Source: Azonexus sp. (GTDB lineage Bacteria > Pseudomonadota > Gammaproteobacteria > Burkholderiales > Rhodocyclaceae). Taken from it: a DNA stretch of 5,932 nt. The stretch lies in contig JAUYQT010000548.1 of NCBI GenBank assembly GCA_030697085.1, positions 1-5,932 on the forward strand, given 5' to 3'. Numbering within the stretch: position 1 is the first letter of the stretch; each line of letters begins with the position of its first letter. The notes under the pieces were generated by a model. The model did not search any database. It was not told the origin of the DNA and saw only the letters and a program-made list of their open reading frames with translations. The position numbers and the translations under genes were made by a program. Below are positions 1-5,932 of the stretch, piece by piece.

Positions 1-1001
1 TGCGCCACTTTCAGGAGCCAGGGCACGTTCAGGTCGGGCGGAAAAAAGCTGCCGAGAAATTGGCTAATCGAACTCGCCGCTTCAACTGAGAAAAGGGCGC
101 CAAAGCCGATATCCAGTAGCCAGAAACTGGCGCTGACGGCACTGAGAAAAATCGCGAGCAGACCCAGACTCAAAGGGCCGAAAGGTATGGCACGGGCGGC
201 TGGGGGTTTGTCGAGGCCGCGGCGCAGCGTGTCGGAAATGAAATCGGCGACGAAAACGAGCAGCAGAAAGGTGATCAGGATGCTCGCTGCTTCGCCGCCA
301 TTGAGCATTTTCATCGCTTGATCCATCAGCTGGCCGAGGCCGCCAGCGCCGACGAAACCCATGACCACCGAAGCGCGGATAGCGCATTCCCAGCGATAGA
401 CGGTGTAGGAGGCAAGCTCTTTGCTGACTTGCGGAATGATCCCGTAGAGGATGGCCATCGGCCGACTGGCACCGCTCAGACGCAGGGCGCGGGTGGGTGC
501 GGCGTCGACGGATTCGAGAATTTCGGCATAGACCTTGGCCAGCATGCCGCCATAAGTCAGGCCGAGGGCGAGCACCCCGGCGGCGGGGCCGAGGCCGAAA
601 ACGCGGACGAAAACCAGCGCCCAGACCAGTTCCGGCACGCCGCGCAGAATGGTTAGCAGGCTGCGCGTGAATGGGTTGAGGCTGGGTCTTTCGCGCCCGG
701 CGGCGCTGGCCAGATAGGCCAGCGGCACGGCGAGTAATCCGGCCAACGTCATGCCGGCGGTGGCGATAGCCAGGGTTTCAATGGTCGCCTGGCCGAGATA
801 GCCGAGAAATTCGCTGCTCCGTTCCGGCGGCAAAAAAGCGGCGAGGAAGTGGCCGATGACCTGCAGATTGTTGGGGTCGAAAAGCGCCCCGGGTTTGACT
901 TCGGCGGCTTGAAAGAGCGGCCAGGCAATGCATAGCGCGAGTAATGCGGCGTAAAAGCGCCACCGCGCTGCCGGATCGCGTTCGGCCGGATTCAGGCGCA
1001 T
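1..1001 (-). CDS. phnE: PhnE-type ABC transporter permease, tandem-fused (two units), C-terminus cut by window edge
   Basis: Inner-membrane permease of a PhnCDE-type oxyanion/phosphonate importer; it passes substrate delivered by the PhnD-like protein, powered by the PhnC-like ATPase. The frame is open for 333 codons from the ATG at 1001 to the window edge. Residues about 16-33 form the first membrane segment. Residues 120-132 carry the family block [13 protein letters not shown]. Residues 158-190 hold the EAA-type cytoplasmic loop that contacts the ATPase ([20 protein letters not shown], then IIP). Residues 203-223 read [21 protein letters not shown], as in PhnE. At about residue 275 the protein does not stop: a second unit begins, with a new membrane segment (277-296) and then ALF...FLGSFFPP, which matches ALF...FLAAFLPP of unit one (residues 39-59). 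It is thus a fused double permease, expected to be roughly 500+ residues. The ATG lies inside the end of phnC (10-bp overlap), implying translational coupling. Family is certain; substrate is not. Confidence 0.93.
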   Translation of the reverse strand, partial: MRLNPAERDPAARWRFYAALLALCIAWPLFQAAEVKPGALFDPNNLQVIGHFLAAFLPPERSSEFLGYLGQATIETLAIATAGMTLAGLLAVPLAYLASAAGRERPSLNPFTRSLLTILRGVPELVWALVFVRVFGLGPAAGVLALGLTYGGMLAKVYAEILESVDAAPTRALRLSGASRPMAILYGIIPQVSKELASYTVYRWECAIRASVVMGFVGAGGLGQLMDQAMKMLNGGEAASILITFLLLVFVADFISDTLRRGLDKPPAARAIPFGPLSLGLLAIFLSAVSASFWLLDIGFGALFSVEAASSISQFLGSFFPPDLNVPWLLKVA

Positions 1002-1816
1002 GCGGTGCGCGGAGTTGGTTGGCTGAGGGGGCTGGGAGGAACTTGTTGTTCGCTCGAATGGGTGGGCAGCGTTTGCCCTTCGCTGGCGTAAAGTGCATGC
1101 AGCTTGGCTTCGCTGACCGCGGCGGCGGGCAGGTCAAAGGCGATGCGCCCACCTTTGATGCCGACAATACGGGGGAAGCAGTTGAGCGCCAGATCAACCG
1201 CGTGCAGGCTGGCGACCAGCGTGGCGCGACGGCTGGCCGCATCATCGACCAAGCGCTGAATGCTGCTCAGGGCCAAGGTCGGATCGAGGGCAGAGACCGG
1301 CTCATCGGCCAGAATTAATTCGGCTTGCTGATACAAAACGCGGGCGATGCCGACGCGCTGCAGTTGGCCGCCCGAGAGCTGGTCACAGCGTTGAAAAATC
1401 TTGTCGGCCAGATCAAAACGGCTGAGTGCGGCACGGGCGCCGGCAATGTCGAGCGGATAAAACAGTGAGGCGAGCGATTTCCAGGCTGGCCATTGACCGA
1501 GTCGGCCCGCCAGCACCGCGGTGATGACGCGTTGCCGGCCGGGAAGCGGCGGCGCTTGATGTACGGTGCCGATGCGGGCGCGCAACTTGCGCAATGCTAC
1601 GGTCGACCGTGTTTTAAGGGCAAAATCAAGCACGCTAATCTGCCCGGCAGTTGGCGCCAGGGCCGTGCCGAGTAGCGAAATCAATGAGGTTTTGCCCGCG
1701 CCGGATGGGCCGATCAAAGCGATTTGCTCGCCTCTTTCAGCCCGCAGGGTAATCTCGTCGAGCGCGACAAAACCGTTGGCGTGGGTCAGACCCACGCCAT
1801 TTAAAACAAAACTCAC
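992..1816 (-). CDS. phnC: PhnC-type ABC transporter ATP-binding protein
   Basis: Cytoplasmic ATPase that drives the importer encoded by its neighbours. The 274-residue protein has every ABC motif: Walker [10 protein letters not shown] (residues 36-44), Q-loop Gln87 in VHQ, signature LSGGQ (147-151), Walker B LILADE (167-172), D-loop SALD (175-178) and switch His205 in SLH. The segment [15 protein letters not shown] after the Q-loop is typical of the PhnC subfamily. The last 25 or so residues are a proline/serine/glutamine-rich tail of no recognised function. The start codon is GTG (1816-1814), not ATG, and overlaps the TGA of phnD as GTGA, the usual mark of translational coupling. The stop at 992-994 lies within the permease gene. 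Length and motifs fit a complete, active ATPase. Symbol follows the family; transport of phosphonate itself is not shown. Confidence 0.95.
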   Translation of the reverse strand: MSFVLNGVGLTHANGFVALDEITLRAERGEQIALIGPSGAGKTSLISLLGTALAPTAGQISVLDFALKTRSTVALRKLRARIGTVHQAPPLPGRQRVITAVLAGRLGQWPAWKSLASLFYPLDIAGARAALSRFDLADKIFQRCDQLSGGQLQRVGIARVLYQQAELILADEPVSALDPTLALSSIQRLVDDAASRRATLVASLHAVDLALNCFPRIVGIKGGRIAFDLPAAAVSEAKLHALYASEGQTLPTHSSEQQVPPSPLSQPTPRTACA

Positions 1817-2691
1817 TTGATCAAACCGGCCGCGTGCGCTGCCTTTTCAATCCCGTCGTAGTTTTCTTTTTTGGTCGGAATGAAGCGGGCGGCGCGTTGC
1901 AGGCCGAGGATTTCCTTGTGTTCCGGATTGGCCGGGTCGAGCTTGAGGAAGGCATCGGTCAGCTTTTTGATCAACGCCGGGTCGAGGTCGCCGCGTACCG
2001 TCCAGTTGTAATCGAAGTAGGGTGGTGTCGTAGCGAAGACGTGCACCTTGTTGGTATCGACTTTCTTCTGTTCAACCAGTTTTTCCCAGACGGAGGCATT
2101 CAGCACGCCGGCGTCGGCTTTGCCGGCGGCGACGAAAGCGACCGTCGCATCATGCGCGCCGGAAAACGCCACGCGCTTGAAGTCGGTTTCCGGATTGAGA
2201 CCGGCCTGGAGCATGAAGAAGCGTGGCATCAGGCTGCCGGACGTCGATGATGGCGAACCGAACGCAAAGGTTTTGCCTTTGAGGTCGGCAAGGGTTTTGA
2301 TCGTCGGGTCGGCGGTGATGAATTGGGAGGTGAATTTGGCATCTTCCTCGCGCTGGGCGATTGGAATAGCCGTGCCGTTGGTGCGGATTTTGGCTTGCAC
2401 GAAAGTGAAGCCACCAAGCCAGGCAAGGTCGATTTTTTTCGTCGCCAACGATTCAACAACGGCGGCGTAATCGGAAACGGGTGTGAAAACCACTTTCATG
2501 CCGGTCTGCGCTTCGAGGTATTTGCCGAGTGGGGCGAATTTGCGTTGCAGTTCGGTCGGCGCTTCATCGGGAATGGCCGAAACGCGCAAAATTTCATCAG
2601 CGGCAAAAGCCGGGGTGGTCGCAAGCAGGGAGGCAAAGGCGCAGGCAAGCGCGCCCTTCAGCGCCCAGCGGCGCGTCGTGGAAGAGATCAT
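1813..2691 (-). CDS. phnD: PhnD-like periplasmic substrate-binding protein (selenate-associated type?)
   Basis: Periplasmic binding protein of 292 residues that captures the substrate and presents it to the permease. Residues 1-30 are a signal peptide: charged start, hydrophobic stretch [17 protein letters not shown], and a likely cleavage after AFA (residue 30). The start also contains TRRWALK, close to a twin-arginine motif but lacking the usual Phe, so Sec export is equally possible. The mature part has the PhnD-family layout: [12 protein letters not shown] near residues 37-48, [25 protein letters not shown] (ligand-site loop), [20 protein letters not shown], and [17 protein letters not shown]. 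From memory these blocks match the PhnD-like branch that databases name 'putative selenate ABC transporter substrate-binding protein' better than E. coli phosphonate-binding PhnD; this was not tested by search. The ATG has a good ribosome site (GGAG, six bases upstream). It is the first gene of the operon. Confidence 0.92.
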   Translation of the reverse strand: MISSTTRRWALKGALACAFASLLATTPAFAADEILRVSAIPDEAPTELQRKFAPLGKYLEAQTGMKVVFTPVSDYAAVVESLATKKIDLAWLGGFTFVQAKIRTNGTAIPIAQREEDAKFTSQFITADPTIKTLADLKGKTFAFGSPSSTSGSLMPRFFMLQAGLNPETDFKRVAFSGAHDATVAFVAAGKADAGVLNASVWEKLVEQKKVDTNKVHVFATTPPYFDYNWTVRGDLDPALIKKLTDAFLKLDPANPEHKEILGLQRAARFIPTKKENYDGIEKAAHAAGLIK

Positions 2692-2697
2692 GTTTAA

Positions 2698-2701
2698 CTC
2701 C
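2698..2701 (-). promoter_or_regulatory. Ribosome binding site of phnD
   Basis: On the minus strand GGAG lies six bases before the ATG at 2691. It is the clearest Shine-Dalgarno sequence of the operon and fixes the phnD start. Confidence 0.7.
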
Positions 2702-2827
2702 GGTTTTCAAATCAACCACCACCGTGCGGATGTCACGGCAGTTTACAAAGCGCTGGTGCGCTGGAAAAAGTGCGGTACTCAGACCACAGCCGGCATTATA
2801 ACGGCGCCGGATGATAAGATTTTTGCC
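2702..2827. promoter_or_regulatory. Divergent control region between phnD operon and pncC
   Basis: This 126-bp gap separates two genes that point away from each other, so it should hold the promoters of both. On the minus strand a perfect TATAAT occurs at 2800-2795, which would give phnD a leader of roughly 95 bases; no convincing -35 is present at 16-18 bp. On the plus strand the overlapping TATAAC (2797-2802) could serve pncC, 26 bases before its ATG, also with a poor -35. The putative phnD leader contains a short hairpin candidate, CCGTG and CACGG separated by seven bases (near 2721-2737). No known riboswitch consensus was recognised. Confidence 0.4.
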
Positions 2828-3329
2828 ATGACTGAACTCGAAAATCTGGCCCAAGAATTGGGCAACGCACTTTTAGCCCGTGGTGAGCTGTTGACCGCAG
2901 CCGAATCCTGTACCGGCGGTTGGCTGGCGCAGACTGCAACCGCTATCGCCGGCAGTTCCAATTGGTTCGAGCGCGGCTTTGTCACTTACTCAAATGCGGC
3001 CAAGGTGGAAATGCTCGGCGTGTCGGAGGCGACGCTTGCGCGACATGGCGCTGTTTCCGAAGCCACCGCCCGCGCGATGGCGCAAGGTGCACTGGCGCAT
3101 AGTCGGGCCCAGTGGTCGGTTGCCATTACGGGTATCGCCGGCCCGGGGGGGGGGGGCGGCCGGCAAACCGGTGGGCACCGTCTGCTTTGCCTGGGCGTCG
3201 AAAGAAGGCGGTTGCGAAGCAGAAATACGTTGCTTCGATGGCGATCGCGCGACAGTGCGCGAGCAGGCGGTGCGACATGCCTTGCAGGGCTTACTGGCCC
3301 GACTTGATGATCAAACCTTGCTCGCCTGA
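2828..3329 (+). pseudogene. pncC: pncC / CinA C-terminal domain, nicotinamide-nucleotide amidase, frameshifted at G12 tract
   Basis: Stand-alone CinA C-terminal family protein; known members deamidate nicotinamide mononucleotide to nicotinate mononucleotide in cytoplasmic NAD salvage. From the ATG at 2828 the protein shows LTAAESCTGG (residues 22-31), TYSNAAK (53-59), GAVSEATARAMAQGAL, and AITGIAGPGG (near 99-108). At the run of 12 G (3145-3156) the frame fails: reading on gives an unrelated arginine-rich tail ending at 3307. The family C-terminus (KPVGTVCFAWA ... REQAVRHALQGLLARL) continues in the next frame and stops at 3327-3329. Deleting one G gives PGGGAAGKPVG, the expected family motif, and a 166-residue protein, the normal length (E. 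coli PncC is about 165). The gene is therefore intact apart from one extra base. A sequencing or assembly error in the homopolymer is as likely as a true mutation. If real, the uncorrected product would be 159 residues (2828-3307). The ribosome site is weak. Confidence 0.88.
3137..3164 (+). repeat. G12 homopolymer flanked by 7-bp perfect inverted repeat
   Basis: Twelve consecutive G (3145-3156) lie between GCCGGCC (3137-3143) and GGCCGGC (3158-3164), which are exact reverse complements. The arms can form a GC-only hairpin with the G run in its loop. Both features favour polymerase slippage and misreading by sequencers. The tract coincides exactly with the frame break in pncC. Confidence 0.85.
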
Positions 3330-3385
3330 ACCGTGACGCTGCAGCTGAGATACAAAATGACTTAACCCGGCGTGAGGCCAGTCCT

Positions 3386-3416
3386 GGGGCCAGCCGTTGT
3401 TTTTACGGCCGGTCCT
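3386..3416. terminator. GC-rich hairpin in convergent gap, possible shared terminator
   Basis: The gap between pncC (ends 3329) and the bacteriohemerythrin gene (ends 3466) contains an imperfect inverted repeat. GCCGT (3393-3397) pairs with ACGGC (3405-3409) around a 7-base loop TGTTTTT. After one A/C mismatch the stem extends through GGGGCC (3386-3391) with GGTCCT (3411-3416), with two G-T pairs. There is no T-run after the stem in either direction, so it is not a textbook Rho-independent terminator. Its place between two gene ends suggests a transcription-ending or mRNA-stabilising role. The rest of 3330-3465 shows nothing recognisable. Confidence 0.35.
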
Positions 3417-3465
3417 CAAGCTTCCGGGAAAGTCTCATCCGGCGCCCTCTGGCCAGGCATTTCGA

Positions 3466-3897
3466 CTATTCCAGCGATTGCGCCCGTTGTTCATTCAGTA
3501 ACGCACCCAGATGGCGGTCTGTTTTCAGAATGTGTTCGTAAAGCCAGTTGCTGAGAAAATCAACCAGTTCGCCTGGCGCGTCCTCGCTTGCGGCCTCTGC
3601 CCGGGCTCTGATAGCGGTCATTTGCTCGATAAAGGTCTGGTGTTGCCGTAAATGTTCGCTGCTCAGTTGGGCGTTGAGTGGGCTGCTTTTCGGCAAGCCA
3701 GCCATCAAGGCTTCTTCTGTCCCAAAGTGGAAGTGCAGGTAGCTGTCGAGTCGCTGAAATATTGGGTTCAATAAAGCCGGCTGATCTCTGGCGAGATGAG
3801 CATCGCTTAATTCGTTGATCATCCCGATCAACTCTTCGTGTTGTAAATCAATGGTCCGAACGCCGGTTTCCAGTTCGTTGCTCCAGACGATGCGCAT
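3466..3897 (-). CDS. Bacteriohemerythrin (single-domain, di-iron O2-binding protein)
   Basis: Small cytoplasmic four-helix protein of 143 residues that binds O2 at a non-haem di-iron centre; single-domain bacterial forms are thought to carry, store or sense O2, and some react with nitric oxide. All seven expected iron ligands are visible: His20 (IDLQHEEL), His57 and Glu61 (HFHFGTEE), His82 and His86 (EHLRQH), His122 and Asp127 (HILKTD). The N-terminus VWSNELETGVRTID is the family signature, and the length is typical, so the gene is intact. The start at 3897 is backed by GAGGA seven bases upstream. It converges on pncC and diverges from the NIT-PAS-GGDEF sensor, which links it by position to an oxygen- or nitrogen-oxide-related response; that link is inference. 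Confidence 0.95.
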   Translation of the reverse strand: MRIVWSNELETGVRTIDLQHEELIGMINELSDAHLARDQPALLNPIFQRLDSYLHFHFGTEEALMAGLPKSSPLNAQLSSEHLRQHQTFIEQMTAIRARAEAASEDAPGELVDFLSNWLYEHILKTDRHLGALLNEQRAQSLE

Positions 3898-4005
3898 CTG
3901 ACGTTCCTCAAAGAATTAATTTTTCCGTAGTGTATATTGCGCCTCGAAACTTAAAAAGTAACAAAAGCATAAAAATCCATAACTGTGATAGGGCTATTAC
4001 CCGAG
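3898..4005. promoter_or_regulatory. AT-rich divergent promoter region between hemerythrin and sensor genes
   Basis: A 108-bp spacer clearly richer in A+T than the genes on either side. For the hemerythrin gene, minus-strand TATACA at 3936-3931 is a plausible -10 (leader of about 30 bases), followed by the ribosome site GAGGA (3909-3905). No good -35 stands at the right distance. For the sensor, the plus strand has only poor matches (such as TATATT 3933-3938) and no strong ribosome site before the ATG at 4006. No FNR-type inverted repeat was seen. One spacer could hold shared operators for both genes. Confidence 0.45.
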
Positions 4006-5932
4006 ATGTACAACCAGCCGCCTGTTGAGACAAAGTCTCTGAAACCGATTCAACGCCATGCGGCATGGCTGCTAGTTGCTTTTTTTCTGGCTCTTTCCGT
4101 TTTTTCCATGCGTAATCTGCTCGAACAATTCGACAGTTTGCGCAGTGCCACGATTGAACGTCAATGGGCGGGGGCGAGCAGTGGGCTGGGCTTGCTGATT
4201 CATGAACTGCAGCGGGAGCGTGGTTTATCGAGTGGTTATATCGCCTCGGCCGGCAAAAACTTTGCCGGGTCGCTCGGTATTCAGAAAATGGAGACCGATG
4301 CTTCGTTGCTGGCTCTGGATGCCAAAATTCAGACGCCGGCCGTTAATCTCAGCATCCAGCAAGATCTTGAGAATACATTTGAGCAACTTCCCGACATGCG
4401 TCAGCGGGTGCAGGAACTTGAAATTTCACGCGAATATACGGTTGACCGCTACAGCGACCTCATTGATCGCCTTTTCAATTTGCAGTTGAGCGCATTTGGC
4501 AATGCCAGCGGGTCGGCGATATTTCGTCAACAGATTGCCTTTGCCGCCTTTTCGCAAGCCAAGGAAAACGCCGGTCAGGAGCGTGCCTTGCTCTTGGCCA
4601 TGCTTTCCGACCGCAACTTCAGCGCCGGTCGAATGGTCAGTTTTAACAAGATCAAAGCGGGCGAAGAGGCACGTCTGGCCAATTTTCTTCGTCTGGCGGA
4701 GCCGGAACTGCAGGCTCATTACCAGGCGCTTCTTGAACAATCCTACGTGAAAGATGCCGAGCGCATTCGGCAAAAAGTAGTGGCTGCGGGCCTGCGTGAG
4801 GCGATCTATGGTGCCCGCCTGCCGAATGATCTGGCCTCGCCCGTCTTGCCCCGGCCCGAAGAATGGTTTGCCTTGTCGAGCGCCAAGATCGATGCGATGA
4901 AGGCGCTTGAGGATGTCCTGAGTCAATCGGTCAACGTCAGTGTGCAGCAGATGGAGCGCCGGGCGCGTGAAGAATTTTTGATCAGCGGCTTGTTGGTCCT
5001 GTTTTCATTTGCGCTGGCCGTCATCCTGATTCGCCAGATTCAGCGCAGCCAGCGGGTGACGCAACATCAACTCAGTCTGGCCGAAGCGGTGTTCTGCAAT
5101 AGTGTCGAATCGATTTTGGTGACCGATGCCGCAGGCCACATCATCGAGGTCAATCCGGCGTTTTCACGCATTACCGGTTACGAGCGTGACGAGGTGCTGG
5201 GTCTTCACCCGAGCCTGCTTAAATCCGGTCGGCACGGAAGCGCTTTTTATGCCGAAATCTGGCGGGAAATCAAGGCTCGGGGTGCCTGGAAAGGCGAAGT
5301 CTGGAACCGTCGTAAAAATGGCGAAATTTATCCGGCGCTGCTATCGATTGCTGCGGTCAACGATGAAAAAGGGCAAATTTCCAACTATACGGGGATGATT
5401 TTTGACCTCAGCCAGCACAAAAGTATCGAAGATTTGCTTAATCAGTTACGTACATTTGACGGATTGACCGGCCTGCCTAACCGCGAATCCTGGCTTTCGG
5501 CACTGGATCAAGCGGTCGTCACCGGGCAGCGTAATAGCAGCGCTTTTTCAATATTGGAAGTTGATCTTGATCGCTTCAAGATGATCAATGAATCGCTCGG
5601 CCACGCCATCGGTGACAAGGTTCTGGTTGAGGCCGCCGAGCGTATCAAGGGCGCTTTACGCAAGCACGATATCGTCGCCCGTCCCGGTGCGAACCGCTTT
5701 TCGGTACTGCTCTACGAAATCCGTAATCCCCAGGATATCGCCAGCATCTGTGAAAAGCTGCTCAGTGCTTTTTCCCATTCGTTTGATCTTGATGGCGTCG
5801 GTGCTCACATCACCGCCAGTATTGGCGTCGCCATCTACCCGAGCGATGGCAGCAACGCCGAAAGCCTGATGATGGCGGCTGAATCAGCGCTCTACAGCGC
5901 CAAGGCCGATGGCCGTAATTTGTACAAATACT
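4006..5932 (+). CDS. Membrane NIT-PAS-GGDEF signalling protein with degenerate GGDEF motif (truncated by window edge)
   Basis: Inner-membrane receptor of the cyclic-di-GMP network; 642 codons are visible and the frame is open at the right edge. Order: TM1 (residues 18-35); periplasmic, helix-rich nitrate/nitrite-sensing NIT-like domain with the hallmark HELQRERGLSSGYIAS (66-81) to about residue 315; TM2 (324-343); PAS domain (about 357-475; VTDAAGHIIEVNPAFSRITGY, ending FDLSQHK); GGDEF domain from DGLTGLPNR (485) to AKADGRNLYKY (642). The active-site loop reads GANRF (561-565) instead of GG(D/E)EF, and the usual GHD is GHA (Ala534), so diguanylate cyclase activity is probably lost. Metal-type Asp520 (DLDRFK) and the inhibitory-site RxxD (Arg552, Asp555) remain. 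Such degenerate domains often sit before an EAL phosphodiesterase, which may lie beyond the window. The ATG at 4006 has a poor ribosome site; an in-frame GTG at 3985 is an alternative start. NIT assignment rests mainly on the ERGLS helix. Confidence 0.9.
   Translation, partial: MYNQPPVETKSLKPIQRHAAWLLVAFFLALSVFSMRNLLEQFDSLRSATIERQWAGASSGLGLLIHELQRERGLSSGYIASAGKNFAGSLGIQKMETDASLLALDAKIQTPAVNLSIQQDLENTFEQLPDMRQRVQELEISREYTVDRYSDLIDRLFNLQLSAFGNASGSAIFRQQIAFAAFSQAKENAGQERALLLAMLSDRNFSAGRMVSFNKIKAGEEARLANFLRLAEPELQAHYQALLEQSYVKDAERIRQKVVAAGLREAIYGARLPNDLASPVLPRPEEWFALSSAKIDAMKALEDVLSQSVNVSVQQMERRAREEFLISGLLVLFSFALAVILIRQIQRSQRVTQHQLSLAEAVFCNSVESILVTDAAGHIIEVNPAFSRITGYERDEVLGLHPSLLKSGRHGSAFYAEIWREIKARGAWKGEVWNRRKNGEIYPALLSIAAVNDEKGQISNYTGMIFDLSQHKSIEDLLNQLRTFDGLTGLPNRESWLSALDQAVVTGQRNSSAFSILEVDLDRFKMINESLGHAIGDKVLVEAAERIKGALRKHDIVARPGANRFSVLLYEIRNPQDIASICEKLLSAFSHSFDLDGVGAHITASIGVAIYPSDGSNAESLMMAAESALYSAKADGRNLYKY
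5638..5700 (+). other. Degenerate GGDEF active site (GANRF) with preserved RxxD I-site
   Basis: Within the sensor gene, codons 552-555 encode RKHD, and five residues later codons 561-565 encode GANRF. The spacing is exactly that of an RxxD inhibitory c-di-GMP site before a GG(D/E)EF loop. The two acidic/glycine positions needed for catalysis are replaced (Gly to Ala, Asp/Glu to Asn, Glu to Arg). Confidence 0.85.

Noticed and set aside
170..190. Possible stop codon and overlapping start splitting the permease into two separate PhnE genes
   Set aside because: Careful re-reading shows three T in a row (CCTTTCGG on the minus strand); the frame continues as IPFGPLSLG without a stop, so it is one fused gene here.
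82..387. Open frame on the minus strand coding an arginine-rich 101-residue peptide
   Set aside because: It lies in another frame inside the permease gene, whose own frame is open throughout and matches PhnE motifs. The arginine/proline/histidine-rich composition is typical of a shadow frame in GC-rich DNA.
778..1245. 155-residue open frame on the minus strand spanning the phnC/permease junction
   Set aside because: It lies out of frame with both genes, which carry strong family motifs over the same bases.
2483..2827. Upstream extension of the pncC frame, giving a longer N-terminus
   Set aside because: The extra part is antisense to phnD and crosses its promoter region; family members begin near the ATG at 2828, and the length from there is normal.
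3145..3156. G-quadruplex or structured regulatory RNA at the G run
   Set aside because: A single G12 run could in principle fold, but the coincidence with a one-base frame break in a conserved gene is explained more simply by slippage or a sequencing error.
3330..3465. Small gene or RNA in the convergent gap
   Set aside because: No start with a ribosome site and coding-like frame was found, and no tRNA or known RNA motif; only the hairpin at 3386-3416 stands out.
4426..4926. 166-residue open frame on the minus strand
   Set aside because: It is antisense to the NIT domain of the sensor gene, has no recognised motif, and no ribosome site; the plus-strand frame is continuous with clear domain motifs.
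1..5932. Previously undescribed defence, CRISPR or mobile system
   Set aside because: No repeat-spacer array, transposase, integrase, terminal repeats or toxin-antitoxin pair is visible; all five genes belong to known housekeeping, transport or signalling families.

Overview
The window is ordinary-density, high-GC bacterial chromosome. I can support five protein-coding loci and no RNA genes, IS elements, CRISPR arrays or tRNAs. The gene families, the fused PhnE-type permease, and the neighbouring bacteriohemerythrin and NIT-PAS-GGDEF sensor fit a respiratory, nitrate- and oxygen-responsive betaproteobacterium (for example a Rhodocyclales relative). That placement is an inference from protein style, not a proof.

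Region 1 (1-2691, minus strand) is a tightly packed ABC importer operon of the PhnD-PhnC-PhnE type, transcribed right to left: periplasmic binding protein, ATPase, permease. The stop of phnD overlaps the GTG start of phnC by 4 bases, and phnC overlaps the permease start by 10 bases. The permease reads straight through the end of one PhnE unit into a second copy, and is cut by the left edge of the window. The binding protein resembles, from memory, the PhnD-like branch annotated as 'putative selenate ABC transporter substrate-binding protein' more than classical phosphonate-binding PhnD. The substrate should therefore be left open (oxyanion such as selenate, or phosphonate/phosphite). No C-P lyase genes are in view.

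Region 2 (2702-3329) holds a 126-bp divergent control region and then, on the plus strand, pncC (stand-alone CinA C-terminal nicotinamide-nucleotide amidase). Its reading frame is broken at a run of 12 G residues inside the conserved GIAGPGGG loop. Removing one G restores a full-length 166-residue protein. The run sits between perfect 7-bp inverted arms. This is either a homopolymer sequencing or assembly error or a genuine slippage site.

Region 3 (3330-3465) is the convergent gap between pncC and the next gene, with one GC-rich hairpin that may terminate both. Region 4 (3466-3897, minus) is a complete single-domain bacteriohemerythrin with all seven di-iron ligands.

Region 5 (3898-5932): an AT-rich 108-bp divergent spacer, then a large membrane sensor that runs off the right edge. 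It reads TM - NIT (nitrate/nitrite-sensing) domain - TM - PAS - GGDEF. Its GGDEF active site is degenerate (GANRF) but the RxxD inhibitory c-di-GMP site is kept, which predicts a non-catalytic, c-di-GMP- or GTP-binding domain, probably followed by an EAL domain outside the window. The hemerythrin and this sensor share a divergent promoter region and may belong to one oxygen/nitrogen-oxide and c-di-GMP response.
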